This document shows, piece after piece, positions 7,160 through 13,818 of a stretch of 13,867 bases of DNA (within the stretch, counting starts at the first letter, position 1; each line of letters opens with the position of its first letter). The notes under the pieces were generated by a model. That model made no database searches. It worked only from the letters and a program-made list of their open reading frames with translations, and was not told the origin of the DNA. This DNA is from CAZRDB01 sp964598695 (lineage in GTDB: Bacteria; Armatimonadota; Zipacnadia; UBA1398), in the NCBI GenBank assembly GCA_964598695.1, contig CAZRDB010000139.1, forward strand, positions 1 through 13,867, read 5' to 3'. The translations under genes were made by a program, and so were the position numbers.

Positions 7160-7963
7160 ATGAAGAGCCAGGCCCAGGCCGAGATCGGGATCTTCGGGGG
7201 AAGCGGCTTCTACGAGTTCGTCGACGACCTCCGGGAGGTCCGCGTCGAGACGCCCTACGGACCGCCGTCCGACAGCGTCCTCGTCGGTGAGGTGGCGGGG
7301 CGGAAGGTTGCGTTCCTTCCACGCCACGGACGCGGCCACACGATCCCGCCGCACAGGATCAACTACCGGGCCAACCTGTGGGCGATGAAGGAGCTGGGGG
7401 TGCAGCGGATCATCGGCCCCTGTGCCGCGGGCAGCCTCCAGCCGCACGTGGGGCTCGGCGACTTCGTCGTCTGCGACCAGTTCGTCGACCGGACCTCCGG
7501 CCGCGTCCACACCTTCTACGACGGCCCGATCACGACCCACATCAGTGCCGCTGACCCCTACTGCCCGGAGCTGCGGCCGATCGCGGCCCGCTGCGCCGAG
7601 GAGTTGGGCATCAAGGCGCACGACAAGGGCACGGTGGTGGTGATCGAGGGCCCCCGCTTCTCGACCAAGGCGGAGAGCGACTGGTTCACCAAGATGGGGT
7701 GGGAGGTCATCAACATGACCCAGTACCCCGAGTGCCCGCTCGCCCGTGAGCTGGAGATGTGCTACGTGAACATCTCGCTGATCACGGACTTCGACGCCGG
7801 CCTCGTGGCCGCCGGAAGCGTGCCGCCCGTCTCGCATGCCGAGGTGCTGAAGACGTTCCAGTCGAACGCGGAGCGGGTGAAGAAGCTGTGCTTCGCGCTG
7901 ATCGAGGCGATCCCGACGACGCGGAACTGCTCCTGCGGCAGCGCGCTGTCCTCGGCGCGGTGA
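7160..7963 (+). CDS. mtnP: S-methyl-5'-thioadenosine phosphorylase
   Basis: The enzyme phosphorolyses methylthioadenosine to adenine and 5-methylthioribose-1-phosphate, which is the MtnA substrate. The protein has 267 residues. It shows the class of trimeric nucleoside phosphorylases: GIFGGSGFY (13-18), LPRHGRGH with Arg55/His56 for phosphate, NYRANLWAMKELGV, GDFVVCDQFVDRT, EGPRFSTKAES and INMTQYPECPLARELEMCY. TDFD (Asp210, Asp212) is at the purine-binding position; an Asp there fits 6-aminopurine (methylthioadenosine) better than guanosine/inosine. The C-terminal NCSCGSAL is typical of MtnP. ATG 7160 has GGAGAGG nine bases upstream. An alternative reading is a general purine nucleoside phosphorylase, but the mtnA neighbour argues for MtnP. 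Confidence 0.93.
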   Translation: MKSQAQAEIGIFGGSGFYEFVDDLREVRVETPYGPPSDSVLVGEVAGRKVAFLPRHGRGHTIPPHRINYRANLWAMKELGVQRIIGPCAAGSLQPHVGLGDFVVCDQFVDRTSGRVHTFYDGPITTHISAADPYCPELRPIAARCAEELGIKAHDKGTVVVIEGPRFSTKAESDWFTKMGWEVINMTQYPECPLARELEMCYVNISLITDFDAGLVAAGSVPPVSHAEVLKTFQSNAERVKKLCFALIEAIPTTRNCSCGSALSSAR

Positions 7964-8015
7964 GGGGGGGGCGTACAGGGCCGAAGCCCGTGCGGGATTC
8001 GGAGGAGAGAGGGTT

Positions 8016-8091
8016 TGGTGGGTCGCACAGGACTCGAACCTGTGACCTTGGGATTAAGAGTCCCCTGCTCTACCAACTGAGCTAGCGACCC
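8016..8091 (-). tRNA. tRNA-Lys (anticodon CTT)
   Basis: On the minus strand this folds as a full 76-base cloverleaf. The acceptor is GGGTCGC/GCGACCC with A73 and an encoded CCA, the D stem is GCTC/GAGC, and the anticodon loop is CTCTTAA (CTT at 8058-8056). The T arm is ACAGG-TTCGAGT-CCTGT. The top of the anticodon stem has a G-A mismatch (27-43). It is convergent with mtnP and divergent from tRNA-Asp. Its promoter directly abuts the gene. Confidence 0.97.
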
Positions 8092-8097
8092 AGGCGA

Positions 8098-8126
8098 AGT
8101 ATAGGGACCGACCCAACCGGAGTCAA
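8098..8126 (-). promoter_or_regulatory. sigma70-type promoter of tRNA-Lys
   Basis: On the minus strand, TTGACT (8126-8121) and TATACT (8103-8098) are separated by exactly 17 bases (8120-8104). Both boxes are one base from consensus. Counting seven bases from the end of the -10 box puts the start site on 8091, the first base of the mature tRNA. Confidence 0.85.
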
Positions 8127-8140
8127 GCGAGAGAATCCGC

Positions 8141-8169
8141 TTGCGCCCCCGGAGTGGCTCTGCTATTCT
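8141..8169 (+). promoter_or_regulatory. sigma70-type promoter of tRNA-Asp
   Basis: TTGCGC (8141-8146) and TATTCT (8164-8169) are 17 bases apart, and TGC precedes the -10 box, an extended -10 element. The predicted start is near 8176, giving a leader of about 16 bases before the tRNA. It is back to back with the tRNA-Lys promoter, with the two -35 boxes 14 bases apart. Confidence 0.75.
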
Positions 8170-8191
8170 TTCGGCTCGGTGCAGTCCTGGC

Positions 8192-8269
8192 GGGGCTGTA
8201 GCTCAGTTCGGTTAGAGTACCTGACTGTCGATCAGGGGGTCGCGGGTTCAAGTCCCGTCAGCCCCGCCA
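8192..8269 (+). tRNA. tRNA-Asp (anticodon GTC)
   Basis: This is a 78-base cloverleaf with encoded CCA. The acceptor is GGGGCTG/CAGCCCC with discriminator G73, as expected for Asp. The D loop is AGTTCGGTTA, the anticodon stem CCTGA/TCAGG with loop CTGTCGA (GTC at 8227-8229), and the T arm GCGGG-TTCAAGT-CCCGT. A hairpin follows 19 bases downstream. Confidence 0.97.
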
Positions 8270-8287
8270 AATGAGCGAGTTCCCACT

Positions 8288-8317
8288 CGATCCCGCAGCC
8301 ACCCGGCTGGGGGATCG
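8288..8317 (+). terminator. hairpin downstream of tRNA-Asp, possible terminator
   Basis: CGATCCC pairs with GGGATCG (7 base pairs). After one G-G mismatch, CAGCC pairs with GGCTG around the loop ACCC. No T-run follows on the plus strand (CTGCTGTACG), nor on the minus strand. It is therefore not a classical intrinsic terminator, though its position suggests it ends or trims the tRNA-Asp transcript. Confidence 0.45.
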
Positions 8318-8413
8318 CTGCTGTACGGGGGACGGGTCCCGGCGCGCAATTGCCGTCGGCCGCGGCCAGCCGCCCCATCCGGTGGATCGCCGAGGCCCCG
8401 TCGTCACCGAGGG
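8318..8413. other. short non-coding stretch between hairpin and recombinase remnant
   Basis: I see no gene here. The frames that stay open through it are continuations antisense to or out of frame with neighbouring genes. It may hold decayed sequence of the recombinase or its element, but I recognise nothing. Confidence 0.4.
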
Positions 8414-8710
8414 CTAGGTGGGCGTCCTCCACACGTAGGCCAGCGCGTGCTCGGCGACTCGCGAGAGCCGGCTGACCTCCCACACGACGATGGCGTCGAA
8501 CCGCCCCTGCGAGGCGTCCGCGACCATCTGCTGGAACCCCGGCCGCTGGTCCGTGCGCCCGCTGATCCCCTCGTCGCGGTAGACCGCGACGACCTCCATG
8601 TCGTTGCGGCCGCAGTACTCGCGGCACGACGTCTCCTGCCCCGCGATGGGGATCTCGCGGTCAGCCTGCCCCTGGGAGGAGACGCGAAGGTAGAGCGCAG
8701 CTCGTGGCAT
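8414..8710 (-). pseudogene. truncated serine recombinase (resolvase N-terminal domain fragment)
   Basis: Only 98 codons are present. The N-terminus AALYLRVSSQGQADRE matches the catalytic motif of serine recombinases, with nucleophile Ser11 and Arg9. DEGISGRTDQRPGFQQM and VVWEVSRLSR follow in the right order. The frame then ends at WRTPT, before the rest of the catalytic domain and with no DNA-binding part. The Asp usual in the LDRxxR motif is Ser (VSRLSR), as in some family branches. It sits beside a tRNA gene and next to an unrelated operon, so it is probably a relic of a phage, integrative element or IS. The family is recognised with good confidence; loss of function is inferred from length. 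Confidence 0.75.
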
Positions 8711-8800
8711 CCGGCATCACCCCGTGGAGGGGGGATTCGCTGGCGGCGGGCCGGGGCCTTCAGCGGGGTGGGCGGCACGTTGGGGTCAGTAGTGGCCCAG
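8711..8800. other. spacer between methyltransferase-like gene and recombinase remnant
   Basis: There are ninety bases with no recognisable gene. It should contain the 3' end of the glycosyltransferase operon transcript and the 5' region of the recombinase relic. I see no terminator with a T-run and no clear promoter. Confidence 0.4.
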
Positions 8801-9382
8801 CTACTTCGATGCCGAGGCCGAGAAGCCGAGGGGGGCTTCGTCCACCGCATGCAGGATGCGCGGATCCACGTCGCGCACATCGAGCTGCCGCAGCACGTCG
8901 ATGTGCAGCCACCGGTTGCCGTATGCGGCCACGTTCACGTCCGTCCAGCCTGCCAGCAGGCGGCTGAGGCCCCCTGCGGTGAACCGCCATAGATCCACCT
9001 CGGACGGGCCGCACACGGGTGACAGGTCGGCCGTCAGGAGGAGCCTACCTCCCGGACGCAGCACACGTCGCATCTCGGCGAGCGTGCGAGCCGGATCGGG
9101 CACCTGTCCCAGGACGCGGTCACAGACGATGCAATCGAGACCGTCGTCGCTCGCATACGGCAGGCGCACGAGCGCCGGGCGTCTGCGCCCTTTGGCAGAT
9201 GCTGGGTCCCACACGAGCTCGCGGAGCCGGCAATCGCCGAACAGCGCCTGTGGGGGGCGAGACCGTGGCCCCGCAACGAGCAGCACGTCGCCGCTCAGGG
9301 CCGCGCGGTGGCGCTTCAGAAAGCTGTAGACGAAGTACCCGTCGATGGGGACCTCGACCTCAGCGTGCCCGGCCTTCGGCAC
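8801..9382 (-). CDS. SAM-dependent methyltransferase-like protein, short, with degenerate motif I
   Basis: The protein has 193 residues from the GTG start. The C-terminal half looks like a class I methyltransferase: SDDGLDCIVCDRVLGQVPDP, then RTLAEMRRVLRPGGRLLLTAD (post-motif/motif III), then EVDLWRFTAGGLSRLL. Where motif I (GxGxG) should bind SAM, the sequence is VLLVAGPRSRPP, so SAM binding is doubtful or unusual. The start is chosen as GTG 9382 because a perfect AGGAGG (9394-9389) lies six bases before it. An ATG at 9397 has no good Shine-Dalgarno and would place AGGAGG inside the gene. It overlaps the end of the glycosyltransferase gene by 23 bases, which suggests translational coupling and a linked role in glycan modification. 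Confidence 0.7.
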   Translation of the reverse strand: MPKAGHAEVEVPIDGYFVYSFLKRHRAALSGDVLLVAGPRSRPPQALFGDCRLRELVWDPASAKGRRRPALVRLPYASDDGLDCIVCDRVLGQVPDPARTLAEMRRVLRPGGRLLLTADLSPVCGPSEVDLWRFTAGGLSRLLAGWTDVNVAAYGNRWLHIDVLRQLDVRDVDPRILHAVDEAPLGFSASASK

Positions 9383-11759
9383 GTCGTGCCTCCTCATACT
9401 CGAGAACCCGCAGCATCTGCAGCCGTCGGGGGTCTAGTGACTTCGAGTAGCCCTCGAACGCCCCCGGCCAAGCGGTGGAGATCGACTCGTTCGTCAGCCT
9501 GTAGATGACCAGGGCGTCTGGGATCCGCACGGTGCGGTATCTCTCGGCCCACTCCGCCTGCGCGAAGAAGAGCCAGTCCTCGTTCAGCCGCAGGTGCTCA
9601 GGGAACTGCACGCGCTCGAAGAGCGACCGGCGCGCGAGGACCTGCGATGGCGACATGAGGTTGAACCGGTAGATCCGATCGTCGAGCGTACCCTGGAACG
9701 GCCGCCCAATGCGCCGGGTGGTCATGACCACCATCAGACAGTCGGCATAGACCAGGTCGCCGTCCGTCCGCTCTGCCTCCTCCACGAACCGGCCCAGGGC
9801 ATGTGTGTCGAGGAACAGGTCGTCTGAGTCCAGCAGCTTGACGTACTTGCCACGAGCCGCCCGGATGCCGGCGTTGCGGGCGGCACTCGACCCCTGATTG
9901 CGCGCCTGACGTATCACACGCACCCGTCGCGATGGGTAGGGCACCTCGAGCGGGGGATCCGAACCGTCGTCGACGAGGATGATCTCGAACGGGTCGTAGT
10001 CCTGCTCGATACAGGACCAGAGCGCGTCCTTGAGCAACTCGCTCCTCCCGTAGCAGGGGATGACCACGGATACCATCGGCTGCTCACTGCCGAGGACCAC
10101 AGAACGGCGTGGGAGGCGCTCGGCGTGGATCACCTGCGTGCCGCGCTCGGGCGCGCCGCTCTCTGCGCCCGCGGAGCGAACTCGGACTGCCCGGTCAGAG
10201 AGAGAGCTCCACCCGTCCGCCAGTGCGGCGTGACGCTCGAACAAGCACTGGAAGGGATCGCTCGGATCGCCGCCGGCGCTGGGAGCCGATCCGAGGCTCG
10301 CGTGTAGGTGTGCCAGGCGGTCGGTACCCCACCGGTCGCCGGCGCGAAGGGGGGCGACGTACCGTCCGACGCAGCGGCGTAGCCCCCACTGGAACGCCTC
10401 GCGCTCAGGGACTGCCGAAGGGAGGATGTGGCAGTTCACGTTGTCGGGGAAGGACGCCGCCGCGCCCATCCCTGCCGCCACGACCGCCGGACCGGCGCCG
10501 TTCACAACAACGACATACTGCAGCGGCGCGTCCGTCGGACTGGCCGACGCCAGCGCATGGTGCAGGCTCCGCTCGACCTCGGTCGCGTCGTCGTTCGCTC
10601 CCGCCACGAGCAGCACGCTTACCTCGGGGTAGCGCCACTCACGGAAGACGCGGAACTCCTGGTCGAAGCGCCCGCGGGCCGACCCATGCTTCGCCTCGAA
10701 CAGGAGCTGGTTGCGGACGGCGAGAGGCGACACCGCCACCGGGGCGCCGAAGGTCGCGAAGTGGCGGTGCACTACACGGGCCTTGACGCGGGCGATCCGG
10801 TAGTGGCGCCGGATCAGGCGGTACTGCAGGTCCACCTCGTCCTCACCGTAGCCGTCGAAGGCCTCGTCCATCCCCGCGATCTCCCAGTACACCTCGCGAC
10901 GCAGGGCCATCAGGTGCCCGCCAAGGGGCAAGACCGACGCGGTGTACCCGTCCTCATCGATGCTGCAGGAGCTGTCGGGCCGGCCCAGGATGTCGACGCC
11001 GGCGATGCCGACGCTCGGTACGGCGAGCGCAGCGCTGAGCTGCACCAGCAGGCTGCGGCCCTTCACCTCGACGTCGTTGTTGAGGATCAGCAGGTAGCGG
11101 CCCTCTGCCACCCGCGCTCCGCGGTTGATGTTGCGGCCGAACACGAAGGGCTCGTCGCCAGGGCAGAGCACCAGGGTGACGGGTCTCTCCTGGCCGACCT
11201 CGGCGAGCCAGGCATGCGTGCCATCGGTGGACTCGCAGTCGACGACGATCCACTCGCAGAGATCCGCGCCCGTGGCGCCGAAGAGGCTTCCTAGGGCCTT
11301 GCGCGTGAGTTCGGCGCGGTTCCTCGTCGGGACGATGACGCTCCAGAGCGGTGCGCGCGGGCTCGGGCTCGAGCGAACGGGTGTGAGATACGGAGTCGGT
11401 CCCCGCCGCGTACGCCTGCCGCAGCAACGCATCGGGCTCAGGTAGGCGGCGCCGCACGCCGGGCAGAGGTGCGCCTCGACGCGCTCGGAAGCGAGACGAG
11501 GGACAGCTTCGCGGAGCGCGAGATCGTGCATGGCCTCGTAGACGCGAACGGGCTCCTTCACGGTCGCGAGCAACCGGTCGCGGTAGTGGACGGCCATCTC
11601 GTGCGCGGCCTGCCACATCTCGGCGAAGTCCCGCCCCGCGCGCCCTGTGCCGCCCTTCTCCTTCGCGCTGCGGTCGCGGAGGGCACGCTTCACCCTCGTC
11701 GCGATCTCGTCAACATCGCCCTGGCTCAGAGCGACGCCGTTCCAGCGGGGCGTTGCCAT
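9360..11759 (-). CDS. multi-module family 2 glycosyltransferase with N-terminal zinc ribbon
   Basis: The protein has 799 residues, no signal peptide and no membrane segment. Residues 1-95 are a charged helical region. A zinc-ribbon-like CPAC (99-102) with CC (112-113) follows. GT-A module 1 (about 139-375) has WSVIVPTRNR, VVDCESTDGT, LLILNNDVEV (Asp229) and GYGEDEVDLQYR. A second GT-A-like segment (about 379-490) keeps VSVLLVAGANDD and GRYVAPLRAGDRW but lacks a DxD. Module 3 (about 562-760) is canonical: VSVVIPCYGR, ILVDDGS, GSSAARNAGIRAARGKYVKLLDSDD (Asp644/646/647), and LNEDWLFFAQ. Such proteins transfer sugars from nucleotide donors, usually for surface polysaccharide or protein glycosylation. 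The donors and acceptor cannot be read here. It starts three bases after the stop of the TPR gene and overlaps the methyltransferase-like gene. Confidence 0.85.
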   Translation of the reverse strand: MATPRWNGVALSQGDVDEIATRVKRALRDRSAKEKGGTGRAGRDFAEMWQAAHEMAVHYRDRLLATVKEPVRVYEAMHDLALREAVPRLASERVEAHLCPACGAAYLSPMRCCGRRTRRGPTPYLTPVRSSPSPRAPLWSVIVPTRNRAELTRKALGSLFGATGADLCEWIVVDCESTDGTHAWLAEVGQERPVTLVLCPGDEPFVFGRNINRGARVAEGRYLLILNNDVEVKGRSLLVQLSAALAVPSVGIAGVDILGRPDSSCSIDEDGYTASVLPLGGHLMALRREVYWEIAGMDEAFDGYGEDEVDLQYRLIRRHYRIARVKARVVHRHFATFGAPVAVSPLAVRNQLLFEAKHGSARGRFDQEFRVFREWRYPEVSVLLVAGANDDATEVERSLHHALASASPTDAPLQYVVVVNGAGPAVVAAGMGAAASFPDNVNCHILPSAVPEREAFQWGLRRCVGRYVAPLRAGDRWGTDRLAHLHASLGSAPSAGGDPSDPFQCLFERHAALADGWSSLSDRAVRVRSAGAESGAPERGTQVIHAERLPRRSVVLGSEQPMVSVVIPCYGRSELLKDALWSCIEQDYDPFEIILVDDGSDPPLEVPYPSRRVRVIRQARNQGSSAARNAGIRAARGKYVKLLDSDDLFLDTHALGRFVEEAERTDGDLVYADCLMVVMTTRRIGRPFQGTLDDRIYRFNLMSPSQVLARRSLFERVQFPEHLRLNEDWLFFAQAEWAERYRTVRIPDALVIYRLTNESISTAWPGAFEGYSKSLDPRRLQMLRVLEYEEARRAEGRAR
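9389..9394 (-). promoter_or_regulatory. AGGAGG ribosome binding site that fixes the methyltransferase start
   Basis: A perfect Shine-Dalgarno lies inside the last codons of the glycosyltransferase gene, six bases before GTG 9382. It makes the ATG at 9397 the less likely start. Confidence 0.65.
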
Positions 11760-11762
11760 CCG

Positions 11763-12660
11763 TCAGCCCCCGAGCTGGTTCAGTAGGTCGCGGGCCGGCG
11801 CCATCCACGGAGCGATCGACAGGCCAAGCCCGAGCGCCCCGCGTGCCTCCTCGACCTTCCCGTCCTTCGCGTATGCGTCGCCGAGGTGGTAGTAGGCCCA
11901 GCCATTGTTGGGCAGGATGTCGACGGCCTCCTGGATCTGCTTCTCGGCCTCCGCATACCGCTTGACCTCGATGTAGGTCCGGCCGAGCGCCACGCGGATC
12001 CAGGAGCGAAGCCAGGCGTTGTCGGCCGGCTCCTTCTCGAGGGCCTCCGCGAGCGACTCGAATGAGTCGTCATAGCGGCCGAGTTCACGTAGGCAGTTGC
12101 CGTGCTCCATCAGGACGTAGGGGTCGCGGACGCCCAGCGCGAGGAAGTCCGCGTAGGCCTTCTCGCCGTCGGCCCATTGGGCGTTCTCACGGTAGATGTC
12201 GCCGATCGCCTTGTAGGACTCGAGCAGGTCGCGCCCGCGCGCCACCGCCGCCCTGTACTGCTCGATCGCCTGACGGCAGTACGGGGGGAAGTCGCTCGCC
12301 TGCGCGCCTCGGAGCCGGTCACCGTGGACGCGGGCGGGGTCGGGGAGCGAGTGGATGACGTAGCGGTCGCCGTTGAGGGTGATGCTGACGTTCAGCGTGC
12401 GCGCGAGCCATGTCAGCACGGCGGCGGGATCTGCGTCGGAGAAGCTGCACGTCAGCTTCGGCTTGGCGGCCACCCATGGGGTGATCAGCGGCTCGTCGAA
12501 CGCCAGTCCCAGTTGGTTGGTGGCATGGAGTGCGTCGCCGATGTCGCGAAGCGCGTCGAGGACCTCCGCGTCTGCGAGAGAGAGACTCACCTTCGGGCTG
12601 CCCTCAGGGACGATCTCTCGGATCGTGGGCAGGATCTCCGGCTCGGGGCACTTCGCGGGG
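11763..12660 (-). CDS. STN-like domain followed by TPR repeats (5' end lost in assembly gap)
   Basis: About 298 codons follow the gap. The segment begins PAKCPEPEILPTIREIVPEG. A region of about 80 residues (VSLSLADAEVLDALRDIG to NVSITLNGDRYVIHS, about 12350-12595) resembles the short secretin/TonB N-terminal (STN) domain. About four TPR-like helix pairs follow, with SYKAIGDIYRENAQWADGEKAY, LMEHGNCLRELGRYDDSFESL, ALGRTYIEVKRYAEAEKQI and AYYHLGDAYAKDGKVEEA. The end is LLNQLGG. TPRs imply protein-protein contacts. It is very likely the C-terminal part of the protein encoded before the gap, because no start codon or ribosome site is visible. If so, it is exported by that protein's signal peptide. 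The glycosyltransferase starts three bases after its stop. Confidence 0.7.
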
Positions 12661-12670
12661 NNNNNNNNNN
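12661..12670. other. assembly gap (10 N) in a C/G-rich tract
   Basis: Ten undetermined bases are flanked by CTCCCC and CCCCGCG on the minus strand. The coding frames on the two sides agree only if the real missing length is 2 modulo 3. The flanks read Leu-Pro before and Pro-Ala after, so a proline-rich linker or poly-C run is likely. Confidence 0.95.
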
Positions 12671-13801
12671 GGGGAGTGACTTCGCCCACGCGGCCAGCGC
12701 GTCGGCCTTCACGCCGGGCTTGATGGTGACCACCAGCTCGTCGACCGGCACGATGCCCGAGGTCAGCAGCCGCGTCGCTTCGGGCAGCGTCTCGTCGTCC
12801 GCGAGCAACGGGCGCGCCACGGCTCCGCAGCCGGCACGGAGGTTGTCCTCGCGCCGCTTGTAGAGGCTGCGGACGTAGGGCTCCTTGGCCCAGTCGCCCT
12901 CGAGCAGCAACACGCTGAAGGGCAGCTCGCAGATCCACCGCGTCCAGTTGCGCAGCTCGTTCTCCTGCACGACCTGGCGGAGGCTCGACCAGTCGGAGCG
13001 GCCGACGAGGCCGGTCTCGATCATCGGGGTCCTGCGGACGAGGTCGCCCATGCGCGCAGCGAACACGTTGTCGCGCCACCTGATGTAGTAGTCGAGCCAC
13101 TTGAGGTCCTGCTCGTCCTTGGGCGGCACCTTCACCTTGCTCGGGTCCTGGCGCGTATCGCGCATGAACGCGGCGCGCATCGCGGTCGAGCCACCGAGCA
13201 GCGTTTCCGGGTCGAGATGCGTGTTCAGGATGATCCCGTCGAAGCCCACCTCGGGGACCGCGAGCGCGTCGATGATCCTCGCGACCAGATCGAGGGCCCG
13301 CGGCTGCGTGATCGAGGCGTAGGAGGACTTGGAGGCCGGGCTCTCGCCGATGGGCGCCTCCACCCACTCGGGCGGGGCGTACTCCAGTGGGTTCTGACGG
13401 GTGGAGCCGGCCCGGTGCCACTCGAGGGTGTCGAGGAGTGCGTAGACCTTGACGCCGCGCTGGTGGAGTCCGCCGGTGAAAGCGGCGAGCGCCTGCGTGT
13501 CCGCTGCCATGCCGAGGTTCGGCAGTGGGACCTCGTCGAGGGGGCAGATCATGTGGCCGTCGGAGAAGACGTACATGTACACGCTCCGGCAGCGGCCCGT
13601 CTCAACCAGTGCATCGATGGCCGCGAGCCCCTCGGCGGCCTCGGTCGGGTCCTCCCACAGCGCCCAGTCGACCAGCACGCCGGCCTGGAGGTCGGGTGAG
13701 GAGTAGAGCACCGCGCCCGGGTGGGTCGTCGCGGCCCACGCCGTACAGGAGATCGCAACGAACAAGAGCCCCGCGAGCGCGAGGCGCTGTCCTACCCGCA
13801 T
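12671..13801 (-). CDS. secreted GHL10-like putative glycoside hydrolase (3' end runs into gap)
   Basis: There are about 377 codons up to the gap. The N-terminus MRVGQRLALAGLLFVAISC with AWA is a Sec signal peptide; there is no good lipobox. The body resembles the GHL10-type TIM-barrel hydrolases: CRSVYMYVFSDGHMICP, AAFTGGLHQRGVKVYALLDTLEW, APPEWVEAP, a segment ending in DLVARIIDALAVPEVGFDGIILNTHLDPE, then a partner-like LDYYIRWRDNVFAARMGDLVRR. Candidate acids are Asp and Glu in the GFDGI...HLDPE segment. It ends TIKPGVKADALAAWAKSLP at the gap. The ATG start has GGGAGG seven bases upstream. The beta/alpha pattern supports the fold, but substrate and activity are not established. It probably continues into the STN-TPR segment as one protein of roughly 680 residues. 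Confidence 0.65.
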
Positions 13802-13818
13802 GGGTCACCCTCCCAAAC

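Noticed and set aside
7978..7989. GGGC-TTCG-GCCC hairpin (minus strand) between mtnP and tRNA-Lys as a terminator
   Set aside because: There are only four base pairs, no extension of the stem, and no T-run on either strand. It may help stability of either transcript, but termination cannot be supported.
7762..8076. Minus-strand frame ending in mtnP and starting with MVEQGTLNPKVTGSSPV
   Set aside because: The N-terminal peptide is a translation of the tRNA-Lys gene, and the rest is antisense to mtnP.
8232..8627. Minus-strand frame ending in GLTGLEPATP
   Set aside because: The end is a translation of the antisense of tRNA-Asp, and the body is a shifted frame of the recombinase fragment. TGLEPAT-type ends are a well-known sign of tRNA-derived false genes.
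8404..8880. Second minus-strand frame over the recombinase fragment
   Set aside because: It is Ser/Arg-rich with no motifs, while the overlapping frame has clear serine recombinase motifs.
12671..13421. Continuation of the STN-TPR frame upstream of the gap
   Set aside because: Before the gap this frame is Arg/Gly/Pro-rich nonsense, whereas the other frame encodes the GHL10-like protein with a signal peptide. The apparent join through N is an artefact of the 10-base placeholder.
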